From Enterobacteriaceae bacterium (GTDB taxonomy: Bacteria > Pseudomonadota > Gammaproteobacteria > Enterobacterales > Enterobacteriaceae), in assembly GCA_031253755.1 (NCBI GenBank), contig JAIRVT010000042.1, positions 1 to 55,550 on the forward strand: 55,550 bases of DNA. The letters are read 5' to 3'. The translations under genes and the position numbers were made by a program. The notes beneath the pieces were generated by a model. It saw nothing but the letters and a program-made list of their open reading frames with translations. It was not told the DNA's origin and made no database searches. Shown in pieces: positions 44,799 to 55,466 of this stretch (positions are counted from its first letter, which is position 1; every line of letters begins with the position of its first letter).

Positions 44799-46517
44799 TT
44801 AGTCTTTTACAGATAATTTACCTTGTAAGATATTATCACCAACCAAAACACCTCCCGCATATAACAAAGCATCATCTGGAAATAACTCATCATTTTTTGT
44901 TATATTTTCCAATACAAAATTATAAACATTCTGTGATTTGGTTTTCTTTTTATTAACTAAATCGAGTGTAATATTTCCATTACGAGAATAGATGACATCA
45001 CCCTTGTTTAGGTCTTTTGCACGAAGAATTCCACGTTGAGTTAAGACAGGGTGTGTTGGAGTTAGTGTTACTTGATTTTCATCACTTCCAATCTGATAAT
45101 GTAAATCTACAAAATCAGTATCAAATCCTACAATGCGACTTTTTATTCTTAATATCTTATCATCTTTACTTAAAACAAGATCACCTTCTCTAATATTTTC
45201 AACTTTTTTCTTAGAACCATCAGCCATATCAATTAATGTACCTTCAATAATGCAACCATATTGAATAACAATAGGATGATATATATATTTATTGCTGCTC
45301 TTTATTTCATTTGGTTCAGATGTATAAGTAAACATAACCGGAACTGTACCTTTAGATAATTCAGTCCATATCGTACCCTGAATAGTTAAAACATACTCCG
45401 AGTTACTACGCCAGCAAATATTACCGAAATTTGCATAATCATTATTTTTAATATACGTTTTATTTTTTGAAAAATCCCATGTAAGCGCATCTCTTTTTTC
45501 ATTAATCATTATATGATTATAAATATTATCATCATCAATAAATCTGACTTGGCATGCTCCGCCTGTATTTTCACCTATTAAGCTTATAGTAATGTCATGT
45601 TTATGTTCTAAAGAGATAGGATTTTTAAACATGACTGAACCAATTAACTCAAGTTGTATACTTATACCATAGGGACTCAGATCCGGACTCATTGGACCAT
45701 AATCACATGCATCCTCATTAATTGAGGTAGGATCCGCTCTGTTTAAACATATTACAATAGGCTTATCAGATCTTTTATCTTTTTTCTCAGGAGATTCATT
45801 ATACATATATTTAGGGGTCAGATCATCAATATAAGCGTTTGTAATATACGGTCCATATGGATAGCCACCGATATTAAATTGAGTTGTTGATATTGCCTGA
45901 ATGGGAAATTTATCTATATTATTTGGTTCATTTGGAGTAACGGATTTTGCTATTGTTTTGACAAACCTGATATCTTTATTCATTTTTTCATTTGAGCCAC
46001 TAGCAATAACTTTAACAATTTCTCCATTATTCTTACTTAATTGAAAAAGAGTTAATGCATCTTGAACTGATGCAAATTCACTACTATTTGGATAGTAGAA
46101 TGTGTGAAAAATTTCACCTGTAACATTTTCATCATCTTGCGAATAGTTAATTATAGGTCTACTTAAAAAAGTAGAAGGTTTAGATGCATCTTCTGTAATT
46201 TTTATACTTCCTTGTTTCCTAATCATATTAATTTGCTTTGTTTTTATAACATCTATATCTTGAAAAAATTTTGGGTTATTTGTTTTTGTTATACCATTTA
46301 CCCGCAAAAAAATAATATATCCCTGTTCATTTTCAGGAATTGTAAGATCGATAACATTCAACTTACTATTATCCATTTTTGATATATTATTCATGAATTT
46401 CATTAAAACATTTTTTTCCTTCGATGAGAGGGTATAATCATTATTGGAAGCATGACAATAAGATACTGTTATAAAAAATAATAAGCATGATGTCAAAAAA
46501 CGACTAAATAATTTCAT
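44799..46517 (-). CDS. Exported Hint-domain (self-processing) protein
   Basis: The protein of 572 residues has a signal peptide (about 1-23, ending CHA) and a large extracellular region (24-421) that I do not recognise. A C-terminal Hint (hedgehog/intein) module of about 150 residues follows. Cys422 opens it (GCIIEGTLIDMADGSKKKVENI), followed by REGDLVLS, the block-B TxxH (TPTHPVL, His489), the strand RAKDLNKGDVIYS and the closing strands VYNFVLEN and LYAGGVLVGDN with Asn562. The usual His before the Asn is Asp, which suggests N-terminal cleavage at Cys422 without full splicing. There is no C-terminal extein beyond about ten residues. AGGA lies 8 bases before the ATG. Release of the 421-residue region, or its attachment to a nucleophile, is inferred. 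Confidence 0.82.
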   Translation of the reverse strand: MKLFSRFLTSCLLFFITVSYCHASNNDYTLSSKEKNVLMKFMNNISKMDNSKLNVIDLTIPENEQGYIIFLRVNGITKTNNPKFFQDIDVIKTKQINMIRKQGSIKITEDASKPSTFLSRPIINYSQDDENVTGEIFHTFYYPNSSEFASVQDALTLFQLSKNNGEIVKVIASGSNEKMNKDIRFVKTIAKSVTPNEPNNIDKFPIQAISTTQFNIGGYPYGPYITNAYIDDLTPKYMYNESPEKKDKRSDKPIVICLNRADPTSINEDACDYGPMSPDLSPYGISIQLELIGSVMFKNPISLEHKHDITISLIGENTGGACQVRFIDDDNIYNHIMINEKRDALTWDFSKNKTYIKNNDYANFGNICWRSNSEYVLTIQGTIWTELSKGTVPVMFTYTSEPNEIKSSNKYIYHPIVIQYGCIIEGTLIDMADGSKKKVENIREGDLVLSKDDKILRIKSRIVGFDTDFVDLHYQIGSDENQVTLTPTHPVLTQRGILRAKDLNKGDVIYSRNGNITLDLVNKKKTKSQNVYNFVLENITKNDELFPDDALLYAGGVLVGDNILQGKLSVKD

Positions 46518-46550
46518 GATATTTATCCTATTAAAATAACAAACGTGTGA

Positions 46551-46577
46551 TGGCTCAGATAAGTGAACTCTGAGCCA
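46551..46577 (-). other. Hairpin between paralogue B and the Hint gene
   Basis: TGGCTCAGA and TCTGAGCCA form a perfect 9-bp stem with a 9-nt loop. There is no T-run, so it may be an RNA processing or stability element in the operon. Confidence 0.5.
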
Positions 46578-46596
46578 ATATCATTAATATGTTAAA

Positions 46597-48072
46597 TCAC
46601 TCTAAAGATATATTCCAACCATAAGTATTTATACGCAATGACAATATCTGAGAGTATATTTTAACATTTGGCTTTCCATCCTGCACAACTGCATATTCAG
46701 CTTGAAAAGTGCCATACGCATCATCTGCACTTACAGAATAACCCGATAATCCCTCTTGTGATACCGAGACTTCTATTTCATCGTGTAAATTGCTATCTAA
46801 AATATCTATAACTGATAATTCAAAGATATTATTTTTAGGAGTGTTTGTTCGGTTTTCATAACCGTTCACGTAAACAGTAATATGTATCTTATCACCTATC
46901 ATTTTATTTTTATAGTTAGGAATCTTTAGTTTTAATCCCTTCCTAATAGCAGCAATATTTACTAGCAAAACCGTTCCAATTAATGGCTCCAGAGGGCGTG
47001 GAATATTATCATCTGGACCTGATAGTATATTTCCAATCACAGTAAATCTTTGCGCTTCACAAGACCAGCTATTTCCATCCTTATCAGTTAAAAGATAATA
47101 AATCGAATTTTCACCCTCTTTATCTAAAGTATCTTTTGCCAATGATATGTCAGTCAACATAAGATTATATAATTTTTTATTTTTTACTACATTGTCGTTT
47201 ACAATAATTGTGCATGATACGTTTTTTACATCAAAAGGCCAAGAATTATTGGACAAACTTGTCGGCAATTTTACCTCATAGTATTTTCCAGGATAATCAT
47301 CTAGATCTAATACATTATGCTTTAAATCCAATTCAAGAGGTGGTAATTCCCCATAAGGTTCATCATCAATAAAATAAACATCAGTTGAATCAATTCTATC
47401 ATTCACATCTATTGCAGAATATTTAGCCACAATATTAAATTCCCCTGGATTAAGAGATCCTAGGTAGACAGTGGCTAAACCGTCATTATCTGTTTCAACA
47501 AAAACACCTTTTCCACCTCTATTCTCCAGTAAAGTATCTTTGGTCGTTCCTGAAAAAAACTGAATTGGTTCAGGAGCATTAAAATTAATTTTCACATTTT
47601 TCTTTGGAGTTATATTATTATCAGTTACCGTTGTTTGTAATTCTAGATAATAGTTTTCTTTACCAATATCAACGGTATCACCATAGGTGCTATAAGCCTG
47701 TGCTCCAAGTGGATTTTCCAAACCAGACATAACTATATTCTCAAAAATATAATTAACTTTCATAACAAGTAATTTATTATTTTCATCTGTTATATCAGTA
47801 ATTGTAAACGTAATTTTATCACCCGACTTTGCTCCTAGCTGTGGGCGTATAAAGTTGGTTGCATCTCCAGCATTTGGACTTCCCTTTGGATCAGTTAAAA
47901 TTTCTCTATAACGAAATTTAGCTAATTTTTTAGAGTCATCATCCAATTCCCATTGCAGTTTTTTATCTACCTGAATACCACCTGCATTATTTATATAGCG
48001 TATTTTTACTTTTAAGTTTTTATTTTTAACATCAACATGAGAGTTATCAATAGGTGTTATAGTAGAAGCCAT
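46597..48072 (-). CDS. Ig-like multidomain protein, paralogue B
   Basis: The protein of 491 residues lacks a signal peptide. Its four parts are: an N-terminal domain (TITPIDNSHVDVKNKNLKVKI, ending TFTITDI); a Big_1-like domain with TDNDGLATVYLGSLNPG, as in invasin repeats; a third domain starting NVLDLDDYPGKYYEVKLP and including IYYLLTDKDGNSWS; and a C-terminal domain (KLKIPNYKNKMIGDKIHITVYVNGY, then YGTFQAEYAVV and YSQILSLRIN). It is clearly paralogous to the next upstream gene and more distantly to paralogue C. The ATG at 48072 has TTGGAGAT 6 bases upstream; a GTG-type upstream start at 48084 is less likely. Function unknown. Its neighbours suggest a secreted or surface complex. Confidence 0.8.
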   Translation of the reverse strand: MASTITPIDNSHVDVKNKNLKVKIRYINNAGGIQVDKKLQWELDDDSKKLAKFRYREILTDPKGSPNAGDATNFIRPQLGAKSGDKITFTITDITDENNKLLVMKVNYIFENIVMSGLENPLGAQAYSTYGDTVDIGKENYYLELQTTVTDNNITPKKNVKINFNAPEPIQFFSGTTKDTLLENRGGKGVFVETDNDGLATVYLGSLNPGEFNIVAKYSAIDVNDRIDSTDVYFIDDEPYGELPPLELDLKHNVLDLDDYPGKYYEVKLPTSLSNNSWPFDVKNVSCTIIVNDNVVKNKKLYNLMLTDISLAKDTLDKEGENSIYYLLTDKDGNSWSCEAQRFTVIGNILSGPDDNIPRPLEPLIGTVLLVNIAAIRKGLKLKIPNYKNKMIGDKIHITVYVNGYENRTNTPKNNIFELSVIDILDSNLHDEIEVSVSQEGLSGYSVSADDAYGTFQAEYAVVQDGKPNVKIYSQILSLRINTYGWNISLE

Positions 48073-48183
48073 AACTATCTCCAATTCATTAAGTTGAAAA
48101 GTTTAATTTCACACTGAAATAGATTAAATTTAATCAAACAAAATAATTAACATAAAATTAAACATGAATTATATTAGGTAAAG

Positions 48184-49371
48184 CTACTTCTGTGATATAT
48201 TTCCTGCGTCATTAAAATGTAATCCCCCGGTAATATCTGAAATATTTATAAAATTGATCATAAGTTTAGTGTCTGAAAACAAACATGGTTCATTTTTATC
48301 TGGATGTGGTTTATTATTATCTGGTTTTGGTTGAGTATCTACTATTGCAGAAAAATACTGAACTGATGAAGACCAACCATTACCATCGATATCTGTTAAA
48401 AGATAATAAATAGAGTTTTCTTTGGTAGTTAATATATCTGATTTTTCTAGCATAACTTTGTTTGTTAATAAACCCAAATATCCTTTTTTCACAACTTTAT
48501 TATTCAAAATAATTATACCAAAAACCATATCAGGATTTTTAAAATCTGTCATTAGTCTTTGTGGTAGCCTTACAGGATAATATTTCCCCAAATACTCATC
48601 CAAGTCTAATACATCATTATTTAATGGCAAAATAGGAGGAGGCAGTTTTCCACCAGGTTCAGTATCAAGGAAAATTACTTGGGTAAAAACTTCAGTCTGA
48701 TGAAAAACTTTATCTACATATAATGCCTTGATATCAAATATACCTGGTCTCGTTGCTCCTAGATAAATGATAACTTTACCATTGCTATCTGTATTAATCT
48801 TGATTCCTAATCCACCAGTATTATTCAGTATAGTATCTGGAGTCATTCCTGAAAAAAACTGTATGGAAGGAGGAGCATAGAAATGAATTTCAGAATTAGA
48901 CTGAGGTGTACCTTTTGAACCATCAGGGTTAGCATAATTTAATGTTGTTGTGAGTTCCAAATAATAATTATTCACACCAATATTTGCAGTTTCACCAAAG
49001 GTGCTATAAGCCTGTGAACCAAGCGGGACACTTAATGGTGATAATATGATTTCTGAAAGAATGTAAACAACTTTACCTACAACAACTGTTTGAGCAGGGT
49101 TAGTGATATCTGTGATAGTAAAATTAATTTTATCTCCAACTCTTGCACTAGCAAGTGGACGAAGGGTATTTTGAGAGAAACCTTTATTATTGGTAGCTGT
49201 CTTTTCTTTATAAAAAATAGCTGTACTCTGAGAACCTTTATCTAATGTCCATGATAAATTTTTTCCATCCATAAGTTGATCAGAAGAATCTTTATATATA
49301 ATTTCGACATTAATATCTTTATTTTTAACATCAACTTTTGAATTATTCAGTGGGGTTATAGTAAACGACAT
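48184..49371 (-). CDS. Ig-like multidomain protein, paralogue A, C-terminally truncated
   Basis: The protein of 395 residues matches paralogue B through its first three domains: TITPLNNSKVDVKNKDINVEI, TDSNGKVIIYLGATRPG, DVLDLDEYLGKYYPVRLP and IYYLLTDIDGNGWS. After SDTKLMINFINISDITGGLHF it ends abruptly, about 100 residues before the end of B, so the C-terminal domain is missing. No remnant of it can be seen in the 111 bases before paralogue B. The ATG at 49371 is preferred over 49473 because TTGGAGAG precedes it and the paralogues align from there. It is the first gene of the cluster. Function unknown. Confidence 0.78.
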   Translation of the reverse strand: MSFTITPLNNSKVDVKNKDINVEIIYKDSSDQLMDGKNLSWTLDKGSQSTAIFYKEKTATNNKGFSQNTLRPLASARVGDKINFTITDITNPAQTVVVGKVVYILSEIILSPLSVPLGSQAYSTFGETANIGVNNYYLELTTTLNYANPDGSKGTPQSNSEIHFYAPPSIQFFSGMTPDTILNNTGGLGIKINTDSNGKVIIYLGATRPGIFDIKALYVDKVFHQTEVFTQVIFLDTEPGGKLPPPILPLNNDVLDLDEYLGKYYPVRLPQRLMTDFKNPDMVFGIIILNNKVVKKGYLGLLTNKVMLEKSDILTTKENSIYYLLTDIDGNGWSSSVQYFSAIVDTQPKPDNNKPHPDKNEPCLFSDTKLMINFINISDITGGLHFNDAGNISQK

Positions 49372-49962
49372 AATACTCTCCAAGTTCAGATTTGTGAATG
49401 ATTTTCTGGCGATATTATAAAAGTCATGATTTCCCCCAAGTTTATTGAAATTTAGGATAAAATTATTATTCAAGTATAATTAATGAGAAACAATTTCACA
49501 GATTAATTAGTTATACGCCATAATTAAATAAAAACATGAAATTATAATCACACTAAACCAACTGAAGTGATAATGCCGACAATCACTAATTTACGTCATA
49601 AACAGATTTATTACTTTACTAAAAATAAAAACCTTTAAATAACTATTAGCAACAATATTGAGATGAAACGATAAGTTTATTAAATTATCTTCAGGAATAA
49701 TTTTTATTGTTATTTGAAGAAATTTAATTTTCAGCAGTATTATAGATATAAATAACAATTTCAATAGCTATAACAAAAAGACTTTAAAATATTGAAATAC
49801 ATTATTACTGGTGTATTTACTCGAATTTTAATTCATAAAATAAAAATTAAGTTGTTATTTGTTATTTACCCGCTAGTTTTCGACAAATAAAAAACTATTA
49901 ATAAATAAAACAAGGGCTTTAGAGCCTTAATTTCACCAATCAAGACCCCAAAGCCCTAACCA
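49372..49962. other. AT-rich region between hrpA and the Ig-like cluster
   Basis: About 590 bases, very AT-rich, hold the promoter of the Ig-like cluster and the hrpA terminator (49913-49957). No gene is supported. Confidence 0.5.
49913..49957 (-). terminator. hrpA terminator
   Basis: On the minus strand AGGGCTTT pairs with AAAGCCCT, with further partly paired sequence inside, followed by TGTTTTATTTATT. It lies 6 bases after the hrpA stop. Confidence 0.85.
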
Positions 49963-52900
49963 TCACACCGCAATACTCTCCATCGCCTGCAATATCCGTT
50001 TGTCGGATATCGGGTAAGCGGTGCCGAGTTGTTGGGCGAACAGGCTGATGCGCAGTTCTTCAATCATCCAGCGGATTTCTTGCACTTCCGGTAGCTGTTT
50101 TTGCTGGGGTGACAGTTTTGCCAGCCATTGTTGCCATTGCTGTTGGATATGCTCGATTCGGCTCATGTGCGACCTGTCCTTGTTGGCGTCCATCGCCAGT
50201 TTTTCCAGCCGTCGTTCAATGCCATTCAGGTAACGCAGGACATCCGCAAGGCGTTTCCAGCCGTGTGACGTGACGAAGCCTTTAAATACCAAACCGGAGA
50301 TTTGTGCTTTGATATCCGATAATGCCAGCGCCAGTGCGATGTCTACCCGCCCTTTCAGGCGCTTGTTGATGGCGAAAACCGTTGTCAGGATTTGCTCCAC
50401 CTGTTTGGCAATGTCAACGACGGCGTCATTTAAGTCAGCCCGCACTTTATTCTGCAAATCGGCATACGCCTGCTCACTCCACGCCGGGCCGCCGTTTTCG
50501 GTGATTAACCTGTCCACACCGCAGGAAATACAGTCGTCAATCAAATCCAGTACTTTGCCATACGGGTTGAAATACAGCCCCAGTTTGGATTTATTCGGCA
50601 GTTTTTCATGCAGGTATTTAATCGGTGACGGAATATTCAGTAACAGTAACCGGCGCGTGCCTGCCCACATGGCATTTTGTTGTTCGGATTCCGTTTCGAA
50701 TAACTTGATGCCGATGCTGTCTTTTTCATCCACCAGCGCCGGGAAGGCTTTAACCGAGTAGCCGCCCCGCTTTTGCTCGTAGCGTTCCGGCAGTTCGCCA
50801 AAGCTCCAGATATGCAGCCCGCTCTGTTCGATGCCGTCATCCGCGACCGCCGATAGCGTTTCCTGCACTTTATCTTTCAGTTTCAGCTTTAATGCCGCCA
50901 GATCTTTCCCTTCCGCCAGCGTTTTGTTTTTCTCACCGATAATGCGGAATGTCATTTTTAAATGGTCAGCCACCTGCTCCGGTTGCCAGTCATCACGCGA
51001 TACCGTCACGCCCGTCATACGGCGAAGTTCTTTCTCTAAGCTATCCAGCAAGGCTGCTTGTTCTGATGAAGATCGTTCTGATGAAGATCGTGCCGGTGAC
51101 GATGCAACCCGCTCCAGAAATGCCTGCGCGTAATTGGGTGCGGGAACGAAATTACGACGCACCGGTTTCGGCAGCGATTTGATCAAGGCCACCACCAGTT
51201 CATGGCGGATGCCCGGAATTTGCCAGTCAAAACCTTCATCCTTGACCTGATTCAGAATCGGCAACGGAATATGCAACGTGACACCATCGGCATCGGTGCC
51301 CGGTTCAAACTGATAGGTTAAGCGAAATTTCAGATTATTCTGATGCCAGTAGTTCGGGTAATCCAATGCGCTGACTTTATCCGCATCACCTTTAATCAAC
51401 ATGCTCTTTTCGAAATTGAGCAGTTCCGGCTGATCTTTGCCCGCAGCTTTCCACCAGCGATCAAAATGGCGCGAAGAAATCACGTCCTGACCAATTCGCT
51501 GGTCGTAAAAGCTAAACAGGGTTTCATCATCCACCAGAATATCCCGGCGACGGGATTTGTGTTCCAGTTCCTCAACCTCTTCACGCAATTTGAGGTTGGC
51601 GCGGAAGAAGGAGTGATGGGTCTGCCAGTCCCCTTCCACCAGCGCGTGACGGATAAACAGTTCGCGGCACAGCAGCGGATCAATCTGGCTGTAATTCACC
51701 AGACGCCCTGCCACTATCGGTAATCCGTACAGGGTCACGCGTTCCGAGGCCATGACCGCGCCCTGCGATTTTTGCCAGTGCGGTTCGCTGTAGTGACGTT
51801 TGATTAAGTGCGGTGCCAGCGGTTCTATCCATTCCGGCTCGATGCGGGCAGCGATACGCCCCCATAATTTGCTGGTTTCTACCAGTTCCGCCACTATCGC
51901 CCACTTAGGCGGTTTTTTAAACAAACCGGAGCCGGGGAAGACGGAGAAACGCGCGTTGCGGGCGCCGGTATATTCCTGTTTGTCCACGTCTTTCTGGCCG
52001 ATATGGGATAACAGCCCGGTCAGCAATGAGGTATGAATGCTGTGATAATCCGCTTCCTGACTGTTGATCGGCATGCCCAGTTCTTTGACCACCTGCCGGA
52101 GCTGGGTGTACACATCCTGCCATTCCCTGACCCGCAGATAGTTCAGGTAATCCTGCCGACAAAGTTTGCGGAATTGCGCACTGGACAGTGCTTTTTGTTG
52201 CTCAACCAGAAAATCCCACAGTTTCAGAAAGGCGATAAAGTCAGAATCTTTGTCGGCAAAACGGCGATGTTTTTCGTCCGAAGCCTGCTGTTTTTCCAGC
52301 GGCCTTTCCCGTGGGTCTTGAATGGAGAGTGCCGCCGTAATCACCATGACTTCACGCACACAGCCATGTGCTCTGGCTTCCAGCACCATACGCGCCAAGC
52401 GAGGGTCGATGGGCAGTTGTGCAAGCTGGCGTCCCATTGGAGTCAGTCGGTAAGTGCCGCCTGATGAAGACTCGGTATCAATCGCGCCCAGTTCTTCCAG
52501 CAGGCGAACACCATCCTGAACGTTACGTTTGTCCGGCGCTTCGACAAACGGAAACGCACCGACATCGCCCAAACCAATTGACGTCATCTGCAAAATTACC
52601 GATGCCAGATTGGTGCGCAGAATCTCAGGATCGGTAAATTCCGGGCGGGATAAATAATCCTCTTCCCCGTAGAGCCGGATGCAAATACCGTCCGAAACAC
52701 GCCCGCAGCGGCCTTTGCGCTGATTCGCTGACGCCTGAGAAATTGGCTCTATCGGTAAACGTTGCACTTTAGTCCGGTAACTGTAACGGCTGATACGTGC
52801 ATAACCGGTGTCGATGACATATTTGATACCGGGCACCGTCAGTGAGGTTTCGGCCACGTTCGTCGCCAAGATGATGCGCCGCCCGACATGGGGCTGGAAA

Positions 52901-53904
52901 ATCCGGTTCTGTTCGCTGTTGGACAAACGGGCAAACAGCGGCAGAATTTCAGTATGCGGGAAATTCTGTTTGCTCAGTGCATCGGCGGTATCGCGGATTT
53001 CACGCTCACCGCTCATAAATACCAGAATATCACCGGCACTTTCCCGGCCTAATTCCGCGACGGCATCAATAATCGCTTCCTGCTGATCCCGCTCGCCGTC
53101 ATTGTCCTCACCAGCGACCGGACGGTAACGCACTTCTACCGGGTAAGTCCGGCCAGAAACTTCAATGATCGGCGCGTTGTTGAAATGGCGGGAAAAACGC
53201 TCAGGATCGATAGTGGCGGAGGTAATAATCACTTTCAGATCAGGGCGCTTCGGCAGTAATTGGCGCAGGTAACCCAGAATGAAATCAATATTCAGGCTGC
53301 GCTCATGGGCTTCATCGATAATCAGGGTGTCATATTGCAGTAACAGGCGATCCTGCTGCAATTCCGCCAGCAAAATACCGTCTGTCATCAGTTTGACCAG
53401 CGTATTTTCGCTCACCTGATCATTAAAGCGAACTTTATAACCCACCGCTGAACCCAGTGGCGTTTCCAGCTCATCGGCGATCCGGTTAGCCACGGAGCGG
53501 GCCGCCAAACGGCGAGGCTGGGTATGACCAATCAGCCCTTTTATGCCCCTGCCAAGTTCAAGGCATATTTTAGGAATTTGGGTTGTTTTACCGGAGCCGG
53601 TTTCTCCGGCAATAATCACCACCTGATGGTCGCGGATGGCTTGATAAATATCGTCTTTTTTCTGGCTGACAGGCAGGTTTTCCGGGTATTTAACCGCAGG
53701 ACAGGCAGCCTGACGATTCATCACTTTTTGTTTTACTGCGGCAATATCTTCAGCGATGGATTGTGTTACAGCCTGTAAGGAAGCCTGATTCTTTATTTTT
53801 GCCGCTCCTTGCAGGCGTTTTCGTAAACGAAACTGATCGCGCAACGGCGTATGATCAAGTTCAGCATATAATTCAGTGATAGAGGCTGTTAAAGGTGATT
53901 CCAC
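49963..53904 (-). CDS. hrpA: ATP-dependent RNA helicase HrpA
   Basis: The protein of 1313 residues is collinear with E. coli HrpA (1300). The DEAH helicase core has Walker A GETGSGKTT near residue 100, DEAH (IIDEAHERS), SAT (ITSATIDPERF) and the motif VI QRKGRCGRV, followed by the HA2, OB-fold and DUF3418 C-terminal regions. It acts on cytoplasmic mRNA and stalled ribosomes. The GTG at 53904 has AAGGAT about 10 bases upstream and gives the expected length; the open frame continues to 53958. A perfect 15-bp duplication (51061-51090) inserts a second SSSER near residue 955. Confidence 0.96.
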   Translation of the reverse strand: MESPLTASITELYAELDHTPLRDQFRLRKRLQGAAKIKNQASLQAVTQSIAEDIAAVKQKVMNRQAACPAVKYPENLPVSQKKDDIYQAIRDHQVVIIAGETGSGKTTQIPKICLELGRGIKGLIGHTQPRRLAARSVANRIADELETPLGSAVGYKVRFNDQVSENTLVKLMTDGILLAELQQDRLLLQYDTLIIDEAHERSLNIDFILGYLRQLLPKRPDLKVIITSATIDPERFSRHFNNAPIIEVSGRTYPVEVRYRPVAGEDNDGERDQQEAIIDAVAELGRESAGDILVFMSGEREIRDTADALSKQNFPHTEILPLFARLSNSEQNRIFQPHVGRRIILATNVAETSLTVPGIKYVIDTGYARISRYSYRTKVQRLPIEPISQASANQRKGRCGRVSDGICIRLYGEEDYLSRPEFTDPEILRTNLASVILQMTSIGLGDVGAFPFVEAPDKRNVQDGVRLLEELGAIDTESSSGGTYRLTPMGRQLAQLPIDPRLARMVLEARAHGCVREVMVITAALSIQDPRERPLEKQQASDEKHRRFADKDSDFIAFLKLWDFLVEQQKALSSAQFRKLCRQDYLNYLRVREWQDVYTQLRQVVKELGMPINSQEADYHSIHTSLLTGLLSHIGQKDVDKQEYTGARNARFSVFPGSGLFKKPPKWAIVAELVETSKLWGRIAARIEPEWIEPLAPHLIKRHYSEPHWQKSQGAVMASERVTLYGLPIVAGRLVNYSQIDPLLCRELFIRHALVEGDWQTHHSFFRANLKLREEVEELEHKSRRRDILVDDETLFSFYDQRIGQDVISSRHFDRWWKAAGKDQPELLNFEKSMLIKGDADKVSALDYPNYWHQNNLKFRLTYQFEPGTDADGVTLHIPLPILNQVKDEGFDWQIPGIRHELVVALIKSLPKPVRRNFVPAPNYAQAFLERVASSPARSSSERSSSEQAALLDSLEKELRRMTGVTVSRDDWQPEQVADHLKMTFRIIGEKNKTLAEGKDLAALKLKLKDKVQETLSAVADDGIEQSGLHIWSFGELPERYEQKRGGYSVKAFPALVDEKDSIGIKLFETESEQQNAMWAGTRRLLLLNIPSPIKYLHEKLPNKSKLGLYFNPYGKVLDLIDDCISCGVDRLITENGGPAWSEQAYADLQNKVRADLNDAVVDIAKQVEQILTTVFAINKRLKGRVDIALALALSDIKAQISGLVFKGFVTSHGWKRLADVLRYLNGIERRLEKLAMDANKDRSHMSRIEHIQQQWQQWLAKLSPQQKQLPEVQEIRWMIEELRISLFAQQLGTAYPISDKRILQAMESIAV

Positions 53905-54850
<946 letters not shown>

Positions 54851-54899
54851 TTGAGCGTTGTCTGATTAAGTAAGGCGCGTCGGCAAATAAACGACGCGT

Positions 54900-55229
54900 T
54901 TACTTTTTGGTTTTTTTAATCCAGTTGCCATTAATTCCTAATACATATTCCCCGGATGCAGCCCGTTGTACCAATTTCTCTCCCGCCATTTTTGCGACCT
55001 GATCAACGGTCATATTATTTTGCGCGGCAATTTCAGCATATTTCTTTTTTCTCTCATTGTTTATCTGCGTTACGACAGCCAGTGCATCCTGCGTGTTATT
55101 GACCGGCGCCAGATAACCGCTGAATGTTTCACCCACCAAATCTTGCTGCTTTGCTTCATTGAGTGTCATGCCCATCGCAAATGCGCTGAATAACAAGCCG
55201 GATAAAAGTATTGCCCCTGTTTTCTTCAT
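54900..55229 (-). CDS. ydbL: YdbL, periplasmic DUF1318 protein
   Basis: The protein of 109 residues has a signal peptide (about 1-19, ending AFA) and the DUF1318 pattern LNEAKQQDLVGETFSGYLAPV ... QNNMTVDQVAKMAGEKLVQRAASGEYV ... GINGNWIKK, matching E. coli YdbL (108). It is part of the ydbH-ynbE-ydbL set, recently tied to phospholipid transport between the membranes. It lies 12 bases after ynbE. Confidence 0.95.
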   Translation of the reverse strand: MKKTGAILLSGLLFSAFAMGMTLNEAKQQDLVGETFSGYLAPVNNTQDALAVVTQINNERKKKYAEIAAQNNMTVDQVAKMAGEKLVQRAASGEYVLGINGNWIKKTKK

Positions 55230-55241
55230 ATTCTCGCCTCC

Positions 55242-55466
55242 TCAGAATAAGTTTGAATTGTTTTTGAGCATATCTTCAATTTGCCGATCAACCTTGATAT
55301 GAATTTCATGCTCTATTTTCACATTCATATTGATATTGATGGGTTTATCCGGTGTGGCAATTTCCAATTTGACACACCCGGCTAAACCGATGCAGGCCAA
55401 TATCATGCTGCCTATGAATATCGGCAATCTGCGTGCGATATTTTTACGTGCGATATTCGTTATCAT
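55242..55466 (-). CDS. ynbE: YnbE lipoprotein
   Basis: The protein of 74 residues has a lipoprotein signal with lipobox LAGC (Cys31) and the conserved tail PININMNVKIEHEIHIKVDRQIEDMLKNNSNLF, matching E. coli YnbE (61). The lipid-anchored product works with YdbH. The ATG at 55466 has GAGAG upstream, giving a longer pre-region than E. coli. An internal Met at 55406 would give the shorter form. The expected ydbH gene should lie just beyond; the last 84 bases of the window show only a short open piece on this strand with stops upstream, so I do not call it. Confidence 0.92.
   Translation of the reverse strand: MITNIARKNIARRLPIFIGSMILACIGLAGCVKLEIATPDKPININMNVKIEHEIHIKVDRQIEDMLKNNSNLF

Noticed and set aside
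50270..50761. Long frames on the plus strand opposite hrpA
   Set aside because: They are antisense shadows of a well-supported gene, with no start signal or recognisable product.
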